From positions 1-14,320 of the forward strand of contig CAMIMS010000047.1 of the NCBI GenBank assembly GCA_946221025.1: a DNA stretch of 14,320 nt. Reading direction: 5' to 3'. The notes below the pieces were generated by a model. It was not told the origin of the DNA, made no database searches, and saw only the letters and a list, made by a program, of their open reading frames with translations. The stretch's first letter is position 1. Each line of letters opens with the position of its first letter. The DNA is from an uncultured Pseudoclavibacter sp. (lineage in GTDB: Bacteria > Actinomycetota > Actinomycetes > Actinomycetales > Microbacteriaceae). Of this stretch, positions 1 through 8,195 are shown piece after piece. The position numbers and the translations under genes were made by a program.

Positions 1-310
1 GGTCGTACGTGCGCCACACGATGGCCGAGACCATGCGCTCGAGCACCCGGGCGGTGTCGGCGACCGTTTCGCCGCCGAGCTGACTCTCGGAACGCGTGAT
101 GTGCAGCGGCGACCCTCCGAGCGCGGAAACAGCCGTGTGAAAAGAAACGCGGGTGCGGGTCGAGTTCTTGTCGAACAGGAGCGCGACCGTCTGCGGTCCG
201 GCAAGCGGTTGCCTCGAGTACGGGTCGCGCTTGAGCGCATCGGCAAGGTCGAGAATCTCGAGCTGCTCGCTCTGGGTGAGGTCGTCGTCGCGAAGAAGGT
301 GTCGGGTCAC
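1..310 (-). CDS. argF: Ornithine carbamoyltransferase, N-terminal part (runs off the left edge)
   Basis: This enzyme joins carbamoyl phosphate to ornithine to give citrulline in cytoplasmic arginine synthesis. About 103 codons are present, one third of the usual 300-330 residues; the rest lies beyond base 1. The carbamoyl-phosphate-binding motif STRTR is at residues 50-54 within LFDKNSTRTRVSF. It is followed by the SQLGGETVADTARVLER segment (about 77-92), typical of this family. The start is a GTG at 310 with a good ribosome binding site, AAGGA, five bases upstream; no other in-frame start fits the family N-terminus better. It lies 70 bp downstream of argB and is probably cotranscribed with argC-argJ-argB. 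The N-terminal domain alone resembles aspartate carbamoyltransferase, but the arg context and the NSTRTR wording favour ArgF. Confidence 0.93.
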   Translation of the reverse strand, partial: MTRHLLRDDDLTQSEQLEILDLADALKRDPYSRQPLAGPQTVALLFDKNSTRTRVSFHTAVSALGGSPLHITRSESQLGGETVADTARVLERMVSAIVWRTYD

Positions 311-380
311 GGGGATCCTTTGATCAGCGGGTGCGGGTGTCGGGTCGCCTATCGGAGTGCGGCCGCGCGAGGTGTCGCCG

Positions 381-1262
381 CTACGCGCGCACCATCGTGC
401 CAGCCCCCTCCGACGTGAACACTTCGAGAAGAATCGCGTGCGGAACTCGGCCGTCGATGATCGTGGCCCGGGGCACGCCGCCGCGCACGGCCTCAAGGCA
501 CGCCTGCACCTTGGGGATCATTCCCGACTGGAGGCTCGGCAGTATCGCCGCGAGCTCATCCGCGGTGATCTCGCTGATGAGCGTGGATTCGTCGGGCCAG
601 TTCGCGTAGAGCCCCGCCACATCGGTGAGCATGACGAGCTTCTTGGCACGGAGTGCGACCGCGAGCGCAGCGGCGGCCCGATCGGCGTTGATGTTGAGGG
701 CCTTCCCGGGTTCGTCCAGGTCGGATGCGATTGACGAGACGACGGGGATGCGGCCAGCGTTCACATCCGCGAGCACCACATCGGGCGTGACGTGCTCGAT
801 CTCACCCACGCGGCCGAGGTCGATCGCCTCTCCCCCGACCTGCATCGTGGCCCGGCGCGCTTGGAACAGGCCCGCATCCTCACCGGTCATGCCGATCGCG
901 ATGGGCGCGCGCTCGTTCAGGGCCGAAACGAGTTCACGCGCGACCTTGCCGCCGAGCACCATGCGCACCACATCCATGGCCTCGTCTGTGGTGACGCGGT
1001 ACCCGTTCTTGAACTCGCTCGGAATGCCGAGCCGCTCGAGCATGCTCGTGATGTGCGGGCCTCCCCCGTGCACGACCACCGGCTTGACGCCCGCGTGACG
1101 CATGAACGCGATGTCAGCCGCGAACGCATCCAATAGCGACGGGTCGACCATCGCGTTACCGCCGAACTTCACGACGACGACTTCGTCGCCGTACTCGCTC
1201 ATCCAGGGCAGGGCCTCGATTAGGGCCGCCACTTTCGCTGAGGTCTGATCGGCGTCTCGCAC
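381..1262 (-). CDS. argB: Acetylglutamate kinase
   Basis: ArgB phosphorylates N-acetylglutamate with ATP, the second step of the cyclic arginine pathway. The 293 residues match the family. Visible motifs are VVKFGGNAM (30-38) with the phosphate-binding Lys32, the VVHGGGP glycine loop (63-69), the substrate segment NINADRAAA (190-198) and GMIPKV (247-252) with the ATP-contacting Lys. About 25 residues precede the first strand and include EALPWMSEY. This is the N-helix of the hexameric, arginine-inhibited NAGKs, so feedback inhibition by arginine is likely (inference). The start is a GTG at 1262 with AAGGAG ten bases upstream. It lies 48 bp after argJ and 70 bp before argF. argD, which often follows argB, is not there. 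Confidence 0.96.
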   Translation of the reverse strand: MRDADQTSAKVAALIEALPWMSEYGDEVVVVKFGGNAMVDPSLLDAFAADIAFMRHAGVKPVVVHGGGPHITSMLERLGIPSEFKNGYRVTTDEAMDVVRMVLGGKVARELVSALNERAPIAIGMTGEDAGLFQARRATMQVGGEAIDLGRVGEIEHVTPDVVLADVNAGRIPVVSSIASDLDEPGKALNINADRAAAALAVALRAKKLVMLTDVAGLYANWPDESTLISEITADELAAILPSLQSGMIPKVQACLEAVRGGVPRATIIDGRVPHAILLEVFTSEGAGTMVRA

Positions 1263-1310
1263 GCGGTCGGGGCTCCTTCTAGGTGGTCGGGGGTGGGATG
1301 CGCTCTCGGG

Positions 1311-2477
1311 CTATGACGAGTAGGCGCTGTTCTCGTGCACGTAGTCGTGAGTGAGGTCGTTGGTGAGAATGGTCGCCTCGTGCTCCCCTTCGTGCAGGTC
1401 GATGATGATCTCGACATCGCGGGCACTCATGTCCACCGTCTCGGGTGCCTCGTGCGGTGTTCCGCCGCGGCACACCATGCGTCCGTTGATGATCACATCG
1501 AGCACTGACGGATCAAACTGCGCATTCGCGGTACCGGCAGCTGCGAGCACACGCCCCCAGTTGGGGTCGTTGCCGAAGATTGCGGTCATCATGAGGTTTG
1601 AGCGGCTGATGGCGCGGGCGACGTCCTCGGCTTCCTGCTCGGTGGCGGCACCGCGCGCTGTGATCGCGACGTTGTGATGCGCGCCCTCGGCATCGGCCTG
1701 GAGCTGGTGGGCGAGATCCGAGCAGAGGTCGCGCAGAAGCTCGGTGAAGTCGTTCACGTTCGGTTCGATACCGCTCGCGCCGGACGCGAGGAGCGCCACC
1801 GTGTCGTTGGTGGACATGCATCCGTCTGAGTCAAGCCGATTGAAGGTGGTGCGGCACGCCTCGCGAAGCGCCTGGTCGAGCTCGGGGTGCTCGAGGTCGG
1901 CGTCGGTCGTGATGACGACGAGCATGGTCGCAAGGCCCGGTGCGAGCATGCCCGCGCCTTTGGCCATCGCGCCGATTCTCCAGCCGTCGGGATGGCGGCG
2001 AATCGCCTCTTTGGTGACCGTGTCGGTCGTGAGAATCGCTTCGGCTGCGTTTCGGGACGATGCCTCGTTCGAGCCGAGCGCATCGATCGCCGCGTTCGTT
2101 CCGGCGATCACGGCGTTTCGAAACCGCTCATCGCCGCTACCGATGAGCCCCGTTGAACAGACGATGACATCGCGCGGATGCAGGCCCAGCGCGTGCGCCG
2201 CGGTCTCTGCCGTCATGCGGGACGTCTCGTAGCCAAACTCCCCCGTGTAGCAATTCGCGCCGCCGGAGTTCAGCACGACCGCGGAGGCGGTGCCGTCGAC
2301 CATGACTTCACGCGACCAGATGACCGGGTTCGCAACGCACCGGTTCGACGTGAATACGACCGCGGCGGATGCGCCCGGGCCGTCGTTCACGACAACGGCA
2401 ACGTCTTTCGCCCCGGTCGCTTTGACGCCAGCGCTCACACCTGCGGCACGGAATCCGGCTGCTGCTGTCACGCTCAC
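1311..2477 (-). CDS. argJ: Bifunctional ornithine acetyltransferase / N-acetylglutamate synthase
   Basis: ArgJ moves the acetyl group from N-acetylornithine to glutamate, which recycles it; bifunctional members can also use acetyl-CoA. The 388 residues are the normal length. The protein cleaves itself at KGAGMLAPGLATML (173-186): the bond is between Ala183 and Thr184, and Thr184 becomes the nucleophile of the beta chain. The oxyanion-hole pair is visible in VCSTGLIG (106-113). FGNDPNWGRVLAAAG (301-315) is a strongly conserved C-terminal block. Where many homologues read EGATK, this one reads EGAHHN (264-269), keeping the glutamate. The GTG start overlaps the argC stop (GTGA), with GGAG seven bases upstream, so translation is probably coupled. 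The sequence does not show whether it is mono- or bifunctional. Confidence 0.96.
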   Translation of the reverse strand: MSVTAAAGFRAAGVSAGVKATGAKDVAVVVNDGPGASAAVVFTSNRCVANPVIWSREVMVDGTASAVVLNSGGANCYTGEFGYETSRMTAETAAHALGLHPRDVIVCSTGLIGSGDERFRNAVIAGTNAAIDALGSNEASSRNAAEAILTTDTVTKEAIRRHPDGWRIGAMAKGAGMLAPGLATMLVVITTDADLEHPELDQALREACRTTFNRLDSDGCMSTNDTVALLASGASGIEPNVNDFTELLRDLCSDLAHQLQADAEGAHHNVAITARGAATEQEAEDVARAISRSNLMMTAIFGNDPNWGRVLAAAGTANAQFDPSVLDVIINGRMVCRGGTPHEAPETVDMSARDVEIIIDLHEGEHEATILTNDLTHDYVHENSAYSS

Positions 2478-3523
2478 GGGGCCACTCCATCAATGCTCAG
2501 GCCCAGGTGCTCATCCATCCCGAGCGCGATGTTCAACGACTGAATCGCAGCACCCGCGGTTCCCTTGCCGAGGTTGTCGATGGCGCTGTTGATCACGACT
2601 CGACCCGCGCGCTCATCGATACCGAAACCGATCGAGCAGCGATTGGATCCGGTGACGTCTCCCGATCGGGGCCACACCCCATCCGGCAGCACTTCGATGA
2701 ACCGCTCACCGCCGTACACCTGGGTGAAGCGCTCACGGATGCGTTCGAGCGTCACGCCGTCCTCGAGCTTCGCGGTGCACGTGGCAGAAATGCCGCGCGC
2801 CATTGGTACGAGCACGGGCGTGAAGGTGAGACTCACCTCGTTCGCGCCCGCACGGCGGAGGTTCTGCCGCACTTCGGGGTTGTGCCGGTGAGCCCCGGCT
2901 GCCCCGTAGGGAACCGCCGATCCGGCAAGTTCGGATGCGAGCATCGTCGCCTTCGGCACGCGACCGGCGCCAGAGGGCCCGACCGCGAGCACGGCCGTGA
3001 GGTCTCGCATCTGGGCGATTTCACCTGAGGCCAGGGGTGCGAACGCGAACGTCATCGCGGTGACATTGCAGCCCGGCACGGCGATGCGCGTAGCGTCTTT
3101 CAGCAGGTCGCGCTGTTTGCCGCCGTCGGCCATGGGCAGCTCCGGCATGCCGTAGGTCCATGCTCCGGCGTGCTCGCCGCCGTAGTAGTCGGCCCAGTCG
3201 TCGGCGCTTTCGAGCCGATGATCGGCGCCGCAGTCGATGAGCACCGCATCGTCGTCCGCAAGCTCCGCAGCAAGCTCGGCGGACGCGCCGTGCGGGAGGG
3301 CGAAGAAGACTGCGTCATGGTCGCGAAGCTCCTCCGCCTCCGTCGGCGCGAATGTCATATTGCCCACGGAGGCGAGGTGCGGATGAATATCGCGAATGCG
3401 TACCCCGGCATTGGCGTGCGCGGTGGCCGTGGAGAGCTCAAGTTGCGGATGCTCGGCGATCAGGCGAAGAAGTTCCCCACCGGCGTATCCGGAAGCACCC
3501 GCGACGGCGACGCAATAACTCAT
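2474..3523 (-). CDS. argC: N-acetyl-gamma-glutamyl-phosphate reductase
   Basis: ArgC reduces N-acetylglutamyl phosphate to the semialdehyde with NADPH, the third step of arginine synthesis. The 349 residues show the Rossmann fingerprint GASGYAGGEL (9-18), the catalytic cysteine Cys152 in AVPGCNVTAM, the GPSGAGR loop (182-188) and the conserved His pair in AHRHNPEV (211-218). The common form of the active-site motif is GCYPTA; here it is GCNVTA, with the cysteine kept. The ATG at 3523 has only a weak AGG-type ribosome binding site. A 9+3 bp hairpin (3536-3568) ends 12 bases before this ATG. The gene begins only 49 bp after pheT and its stop overlaps the argJ start. I could not recognise an ArgR box in the short gap. 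Confidence 0.96.
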   Translation of the reverse strand: MSYCVAVAGASGYAGGELLRLIAEHPQLELSTATAHANAGVRIRDIHPHLASVGNMTFAPTEAEELRDHDAVFFALPHGASAELAAELADDDAVLIDCGADHRLESADDWADYYGGEHAGAWTYGMPELPMADGGKQRDLLKDATRIAVPGCNVTAMTFAFAPLASGEIAQMRDLTAVLAVGPSGAGRVPKATMLASELAGSAVPYGAAGAHRHNPEVRQNLRRAGANEVSLTFTPVLVPMARGISATCTAKLEDGVTLERIRERFTQVYGGERFIEVLPDGVWPRSGDVTGSNRCSIGFGIDERAGRVVINSAIDNLGKGTAGAAIQSLNIALGMDEHLGLSIDGVAP

Positions 3524-3535
3524 GCGGGGAGCCTA

Positions 3536-3568
3536 GTGGGGCTGCCGGTTCGCGCCCGCCAGCCCCAC
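3536..3568 (-). promoter_or_regulatory. Intercistronic hairpin between pheT and argC
   Basis: The arms GTGGGGCTG (3536-3544) and CAGCCCCAC (3560-3568) are exact reverse complements. After one C-C mismatch, three more pairs follow (3546-3548 with 3556-3558), leaving a 7-base loop. The hairpin starts 5 bases past the pheT stop and ends 12 bases before the argC ATG. No T-run follows in the direction of transcription, so it is not a classic intrinsic terminator. It could be an attenuator, a U-less terminator, an mRNA-stability element or a control on argC translation. Confidence 0.6.
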
Positions 3569-3572
3569 GCAC

Positions 3573-6146
3573 TCACGCGCGCAGAACCGCGCCGAACCGG
3601 TCGGCAGCGAGCGCGGCACCCGCCTCTTTCGCTTCGGTCGCTTCGGCCGCGGTGAGCGTTCGGTCGTCTCCGCGAAAGCGCAGCGCGAAGGTGAGCGACT
3701 TCTCGTTCTCGGCGAGCCCCTGGCCGCGGTAGTCGTCGACGAGCGCAATGTGCTCGAGGAGCTCCCCGGCGCCCTCACGAATCGTGCGCAGCACCTCGCC
3801 GGCGGGGGCGTCTTCGGGCACGACGAGGGAGAGGTCTTGCGTCGCCGCTGGGAACCCGGCGATCACGCGCGGCACGACATCGCGACGCGCGTGCATGAGG
3901 AGCGCATCCAGTTCGATCTCGAACGCGGCGACACGGCCGGGCAGGTCGCGTTCGGCCGACACGTCCGGGTGCAGCTCACCCGCCCATCCGATCGCGTACT
4001 GTTCGCCGCCATCTTCCATGAGGATCTCGGCACAGCGACCCGGGTGGAACGCGGGATGCTCACCCTGGCGCACATCGATGCTCGCACCAACGGCGTGTGC
4101 GACGAGCTCGGCCATCTCGATGGCGTCGTGCCACTCGGCCCGTACCGCGGCGCGGCCCGGCTGCTTCGCGCTGATCTCACCGACCATGAGACCGGCCACC
4201 GAGCGCGGCTGCGGGGGCAGGCCCGCGTTCAACTCAGCGAGGGTCTCGTCACTCGGGCGGGCACCGACCGGCGGAACCGCATCCACGCCGTACTGCACGC
4301 CCGGCTCGGGTCGGAAGACAGTACCGATCTCGAAGATCGACAGGTCGGGGCGGCCTCGGCTGACATTGCGGTGCGCGATGGTGATCAGTCCCGGCAGCAA
4401 GCTTCGTCGAAGCCACGAGTGCTCCGCATCCATCGCGTTCGCGAGCTTCACGGATGGGGCATCAGCGTTCCCCGACTCGTTGAACAGCCGGTTGTCGCCC
4501 TCCTTCACGAACGGGTACGCGAGCACTTCCACCGAACCGGATGCGGCGAGCGCGTTCGCGAGTCGGCGACGCAGGCGCTGCTCGCGGGTGAGCCCGTGCC
4601 CCGGCGGGGCGACCGGCAGCACCGAAGGGATGCGGTCGAATCCGTTCACGCGACCGATGTCTTCGATGAGGCTGACCTCATCCTGCAGATCGGGGCGCCA
4701 GGAGGGCGGCGTGACGATGAACGCCTCATCGGTACCGGGCTCGGTTTCGACGCGGCAGCCAACGAGTTCGAGCGCGCGCGTGATTTCGGCGCGACCGTAC
4801 TCGATGCCCATGAGCGCTTCAGCCGCGTCGGCGCGAAGGCGGACAGGGGCACGCTCGGTGACCTCGCCGACCGAAACCCCCTCGGGCTGAAGCTCACCAC
4901 CGGCGAGTTCGATCATGAGTTCCGCCACGCGAAGCGCGGCAGGCAGGGCCACGTTCGGGTCAACGCCACGCTCGAAGCGGCGCGACGCCTCCGACGGGAG
5001 CTTGTGTCGGCGAGCCGTGCGCGCGATCGAGATTGGCGCGAATCGGGCTGCCTCAATGAACACATTCTTCGTGTCGTTCGTGAGCTCCGTTTCGGCGCCG
5101 CCCATGACGCCGGCGAGGCCGATCGGGCCGCGCGAGTCGGCGATGACGATGTCTTCGTCGCTGAGCTCCCGGTCTTTCCCGTCGAGGGTCGTCAAGTGCT
5201 CCCCCGCGTCGGCTCGTCGCACGTCGATACCGCCGCGCAGCTGGTCGAGGTCGTAGCCGTGAATGGGCTGGCCGAGCTCGAGCATGACGTAGTTCGTGAT
5301 GTCAATGAGCAGTCCCAGCGACCGGATGCCCGCGAGCTGCAGGCGCGCACGCATCCACGGGGGCGTCGGGCGGTTGCCGTCAACACCGGTGACCACCAGG
5401 CCAACGAACGTCTGGCATGCGATCTCGTCGCGAACGGCCAGCACCGGTGAAACGGTCACCGGCACGTGCGCATCGCCCTGCGAGGCTGCGATCGCACGGG
5501 GGCGAAGCGCCGCGAGTTCGGCGCGCTCGGCGGGGTCGCGGAAGGTCACGTCTTCGGCGATCGCGTATTCGCGTGCCAGGCCGCGAATCGACATGGCGTA
5601 GCCGCGGTCGGGCGTGACGTTCACTTCGACCGCGGTCTCGTTCAGGCCGAGGAGCGCAATCGCATCGGTTCCTGGCTCGGCCGAAAGTCCGAGGTCGTCG
5701 AGCACGATGATGCCGGCGTGCTCGTCACCGAGACCGAGCTCCTTCGCGGAGGCCATCATCCCGTCAGAGACATGCCCATAGGTCTTGCGAGCGCTGATGC
5801 GGAAGTCTCCGGGCAGCAACGAGCCGGGAAGGGTCACAACAACACGGTCGCCGACCGCGAAGTTGTGCGCGCCGCAGACGATGCCGCGCACGGCGTCACC
5901 ACCGTCGGCCGCGCGCTCGCCGTCCGGGGCGACGCGCACCTGGCACCAGTTGATGGTCTTGCCGTTTGACTGGGGTTCCGGTTCGCGCTCGAGCACCTCG
6001 CCGACGACGACGGGACCGGAGACCTCGAAGTCGTGAATGCCTTCATCCTCGAGCCCCACTCGAACGAATGAGTCGAGCACGTCGCGTGGGGTCTGATCGT
6101 CTCCGATATTCGCGTACTCGCGGAGCCATGACAGGGGCGCGCGCAT
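3573..6146 (-). CDS. pheT: Phenylalanine--tRNA ligase beta subunit
   Basis: PheT is the large subunit of the cytoplasmic (alpha-beta)2 enzyme that charges tRNA-Phe; it binds the tRNA and edits Tyr-tRNA-Phe. The 857 residues are at the long end of the usual 790-850. The order is as expected: N-terminal MRAPLSWLREY, the OB-fold tRNA-binding domain (about 40-160), the B3/B4 editing domain with LLIDITNYVMLELGQPIHGY (about 275-300), the B5 domain (about 400-490) with the PSWRPDL segment, the catalytic-like core that pairs with PheS, and a C-terminal FDX-ACB domain (about 765-857) beginning near GFPAATQDLSLVVP. The ATG at 6146 shares one base with the pheS TAA (TAATG), so translation is coupled. 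argC follows after 49 bp. Confidence 0.98.
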   Translation of the reverse strand: MRAPLSWLREYANIGDDQTPRDVLDSFVRVGLEDEGIHDFEVSGPVVVGEVLEREPEPQSNGKTINWCQVRVAPDGERAADGGDAVRGIVCGAHNFAVGDRVVVTLPGSLLPGDFRISARKTYGHVSDGMMASAKELGLGDEHAGIIVLDDLGLSAEPGTDAIALLGLNETAVEVNVTPDRGYAMSIRGLAREYAIAEDVTFRDPAERAELAALRPRAIAASQGDAHVPVTVSPVLAVRDEIACQTFVGLVVTGVDGNRPTPPWMRARLQLAGIRSLGLLIDITNYVMLELGQPIHGYDLDQLRGGIDVRRADAGEHLTTLDGKDRELSDEDIVIADSRGPIGLAGVMGGAETELTNDTKNVFIEAARFAPISIARTARRHKLPSEASRRFERGVDPNVALPAALRVAELMIELAGGELQPEGVSVGEVTERAPVRLRADAAEALMGIEYGRAEITRALELVGCRVETEPGTDEAFIVTPPSWRPDLQDEVSLIEDIGRVNGFDRIPSVLPVAPPGHGLTREQRLRRRLANALAASGSVEVLAYPFVKEGDNRLFNESGNADAPSVKLANAMDAEHSWLRRSLLPGLITIAHRNVSRGRPDLSIFEIGTVFRPEPGVQYGVDAVPPVGARPSDETLAELNAGLPPQPRSVAGLMVGEISAKQPGRAAVRAEWHDAIEMAELVAHAVGASIDVRQGEHPAFHPGRCAEILMEDGGEQYAIGWAGELHPDVSAERDLPGRVAAFEIELDALLMHARRDVVPRVIAGFPAATQDLSLVVPEDAPAGEVLRTIREGAGELLEHIALVDDYRGQGLAENEKSLTFALRFRGDDRTLTAAEATEAKEAGAALAADRFGAVLRA

Positions 6147-7195
6147 TAGATCACCATCCCGAACTGCTCGCTGAAGCGAACGTCGCCTTCGACCATGTCG
6201 TGCATGTCCTTCAGTTCATTGCGGAACATGAGCGTGCGCTCGACGCCCATGCCGAATGCGAATCCCTGGTACTCGTTCGGGTCGACGCCGGCGGCCCGGA
6301 GCACGTTCGGGTGCACCATGCCGCAGCCGCCCCATTCGATCCACCGCGGTCCGCCCTTGGCACCGGGGTGCCAAATGTCCATTTCGGCGCTCGGCTCGGT
6401 GAACGGGAAGTAGTTGTTGCGGAGACGGATGCGTGCCTCCTCGCCAAACATGGCGCGAGCGAAGTGCTCGAGGGTGCCGCGCAGGTGACCCATGGTGAGC
6501 CCCCGATCGATGGCCAGCCCCTCAAACTGCATGAACACCGGCGTGTGGGTCGCGTCCAGCTCGTCGGTGCGGAAGGTGCGGCCGGGGCACAGCACGTACA
6601 GCGGGACGCCCCGCTCGATGAGCGCACGCACCTGCACGGGAGAGGTGTGGGTGCGCATCACCATGTGGCGATCGACCGGCTCGACGAAGAAGGTGTCCTG
6701 CATGGCGCGCGCCGGGTGGTCGGCATCGAAGTTGAGCGCGTCGAAGTTGAACCATTCGCTCTCGAGCTCAGGGCCGTCGGCGATGTCCCAGCCCATGCCG
6801 GTGAAGATGTCGCAAACCGTGTCCTGCAGCACCGTCAGTGGGTGACGAGCACCCAGGCGGCGCCGGCGAGCGGCCGCTGTGACATCGACGCGCTCTGCCT
6901 GCAGGCGCGCCACCTTCTCAGCCTCTGCGAGCTGCTCCTCGCGTGCCTGGTAGGCCTTGTTGAGCTGTCCACGAGCCTGGCCGACGAGCTTGCCGGCCTC
7001 CTTCTTCTGCTCCGACGGGAGGTGACGAAGACCGGCGTTGAGCTGCGCGAGCGCGGATGCCTCACCCAGGTGCTCACCGCGAACCTGCTTCAGCTCGGCG
7101 ATCGTCGAAGCCGCGGCGACCGCCGACAGCGCCGCATCGAGCGCTTCGGTGACCGATTCCGGCGTGATTTCGGGGGGAGTCGTTGCCTCAGACAC
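6146..7195 (-). CDS. pheS: Phenylalanine--tRNA ligase alpha subunit
   Basis: PheS is the catalytic subunit; it activates phenylalanine with ATP and transfers it to tRNA-Phe. The 349 residues contain an N-terminal coiled-coil arm (about 35-110, rich in E, K, Q and A) that contacts tRNA. Class II motif 1 starts near HPLTVLQDTV (118-127). Motif 2 is RTFRTDELDATHTPVFMQFE (206-225). Motif 3 is GFAFGMGVERTLM (311-323). The WGGCGMVHPNVL block (288-299) is also present. The start is a GTG at 7195 with an AGGG nine bases upstream and an AAGGGG closer in. It begins 22 bp after the upstream permease gene, so it may be read from the importer promoter as well as from any promoter of its own. Confidence 0.98.
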   Translation of the reverse strand: MSEATTPPEITPESVTEALDAALSAVAAASTIAELKQVRGEHLGEASALAQLNAGLRHLPSEQKKEAGKLVGQARGQLNKAYQAREEQLAEAEKVARLQAERVDVTAAARRRRLGARHPLTVLQDTVCDIFTGMGWDIADGPELESEWFNFDALNFDADHPARAMQDTFFVEPVDRHMVMRTHTSPVQVRALIERGVPLYVLCPGRTFRTDELDATHTPVFMQFEGLAIDRGLTMGHLRGTLEHFARAMFGEEARIRLRNNYFPFTEPSAEMDIWHPGAKGGPRWIEWGGCGMVHPNVLRAAGVDPNEYQGFAFGMGVERTLMFRNELKDMHDMVEGDVRFSEQFGMVI

Positions 7196-7206
7196 AGCCC
7201 CTTACC

Positions 7207-7228
7207 CTACCGGCGCGCTACCGGCGCG
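7207..7228. repeat. Tandem 11-bp direct repeat at the gluD-pheS junction
   Basis: CTACCGGCGCG occurs twice head to tail (7207-7217 and 7218-7228). On the minus strand the TAG in the 7218-7228 copy is the stop codon of the permease gene, and the other copy fills most of the 22-bp gap before pheS. It may be a simple slippage duplication that has set the gene spacing. I see no known function. Confidence 0.6.
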
Positions 7229-8195
7229 GAGCGCGTCCGGTCATGCCCGTGGGAGCCGAGCCGGAAATCGAGATGAGCGAGGTGTCGGTGCCGACCTGGC
7301 CGGGCTCCGGACGCTGATTCGGACCGGTCTTCTTATTGCCACGGCGACGGGCACCCACCGCCTGCGCACCGCGACCGCGCGCCATCCGGCGAGCAATCTG
7401 CGACAGCGTGACGTTCACGACGAGGTAAATCGCCCACACGATGAGGAAGATCGAGAACGAAACGGTCGTCGTGCCGAAGTAGTCACGCAGCTGCTGCGAG
7501 ATGCGCAGGATTTCCGGATAGGCGACGACGTACGCGAGCGAGGTGTCCTTGAGCAGCACGACCAGCTGCGCCACGACGATCGGAAGCATCTGGCGGAATG
7601 CCTGCGGGAATTCGATGAGCATGCGCGTGCGCAGCGGCGAGAGCCCGAGCGAGAGTCCCGCCTCGCGCTGACCCTTCGGAAGCGAGGCGATACCGGCGCG
7701 CAGGGCTTCACCGATGATCGCCCCGTTGTAGATGGCGAGCGCACCGGCTGCGGCCCAGAAGCTCGCGTCACCGGGAACGCGAAGCGTCAGCACGAGGAAG
7801 AGCATCATCAGCAGCACGGGCATGCCGCGGAAGAACTCGAGCACGATCGTGGCGGGAACGCGCACCCATGAGAAACGCGATGTGCGAAGAAACACGAAGA
7901 CGATCGCGATGACCATCGCCCCGAGTGCTCCGACGGCGGCCACTCGCAGGGTTCCCATGAGCAGACCGTCGATCAGCAGCAGTCGCCAGAACTGCACATC
8001 ACGGGCGAACTCCCAGCGCTCGGGGCTCCACAGACCCGTGAGCACGGTGCCGTTGACGGTGGTGCGGGGCTGACCGAGCTGCCAGATGAGCAGGCTCAAC
8101 CCGGCGATCAGGATGACACTGACGATCCAGGAGATCGTGCGGCTGCGCTTTCGGGCCTTGGGGCCGGGGGCGTCGTAGAGAACTGAGCTACTCAT
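7218..8195 (-). CDS. gluD: Polar amino acid (probably glutamate) ABC transporter permease, GluD-like
   Basis: This is the second inner-membrane permease of a HisM/GltK-type importer. The 325 residues show one N-terminal membrane helix (about 21-40), an extracytoplasmic segment with TVNGTVLTGLWSPERW (about 46-61), then the transporter core from about residue 72. The EAA loop that docks on the ATPase is EALRAGIASLPKGQREAGLS (163-182), followed by LGLSPL and IEFPQAFRQMLP. The last 55 or so residues (about 268-325) form a basic, Gly/Pro/Ser-rich tail predicted to be cytoplasmic and not part of the permease fold. The ATG at 8195 overlaps the upstream permease stop by four bases (ATGA). The glutamate specificity is inferred from order and resemblance to Corynebacterium gluABCD. 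Confidence 0.88.
   Translation of the reverse strand: MSSSVLYDAPGPKARKRSRTISWIVSVILIAGLSLLIWQLGQPRTTVNGTVLTGLWSPERWEFARDVQFWRLLLIDGLLMGTLRVAAVGALGAMVIAIVFVFLRTSRFSWVRVPATIVLEFFRGMPVLLMMLFLVLTLRVPGDASFWAAAGALAIYNGAIIGEALRAGIASLPKGQREAGLSLGLSPLRTRMLIEFPQAFRQMLPIVVAQLVVLLKDTSLAYVVAYPEILRISQQLRDYFGTTTVSFSIFLIVWAIYLVVNVTLSQIARRMARGRGAQAVGARRRGNKKTGPNQRPEPGQVGTDTSLISISGSAPTGMTGRAPRR

Noticed and set aside
3750..5450. A very long plus-strand open frame opposite pheT.
   Set aside because: It is the antisense shadow of a full-length, well-conserved pheT. The translation is Arg/Ala/Val-rich and matches no family I know.
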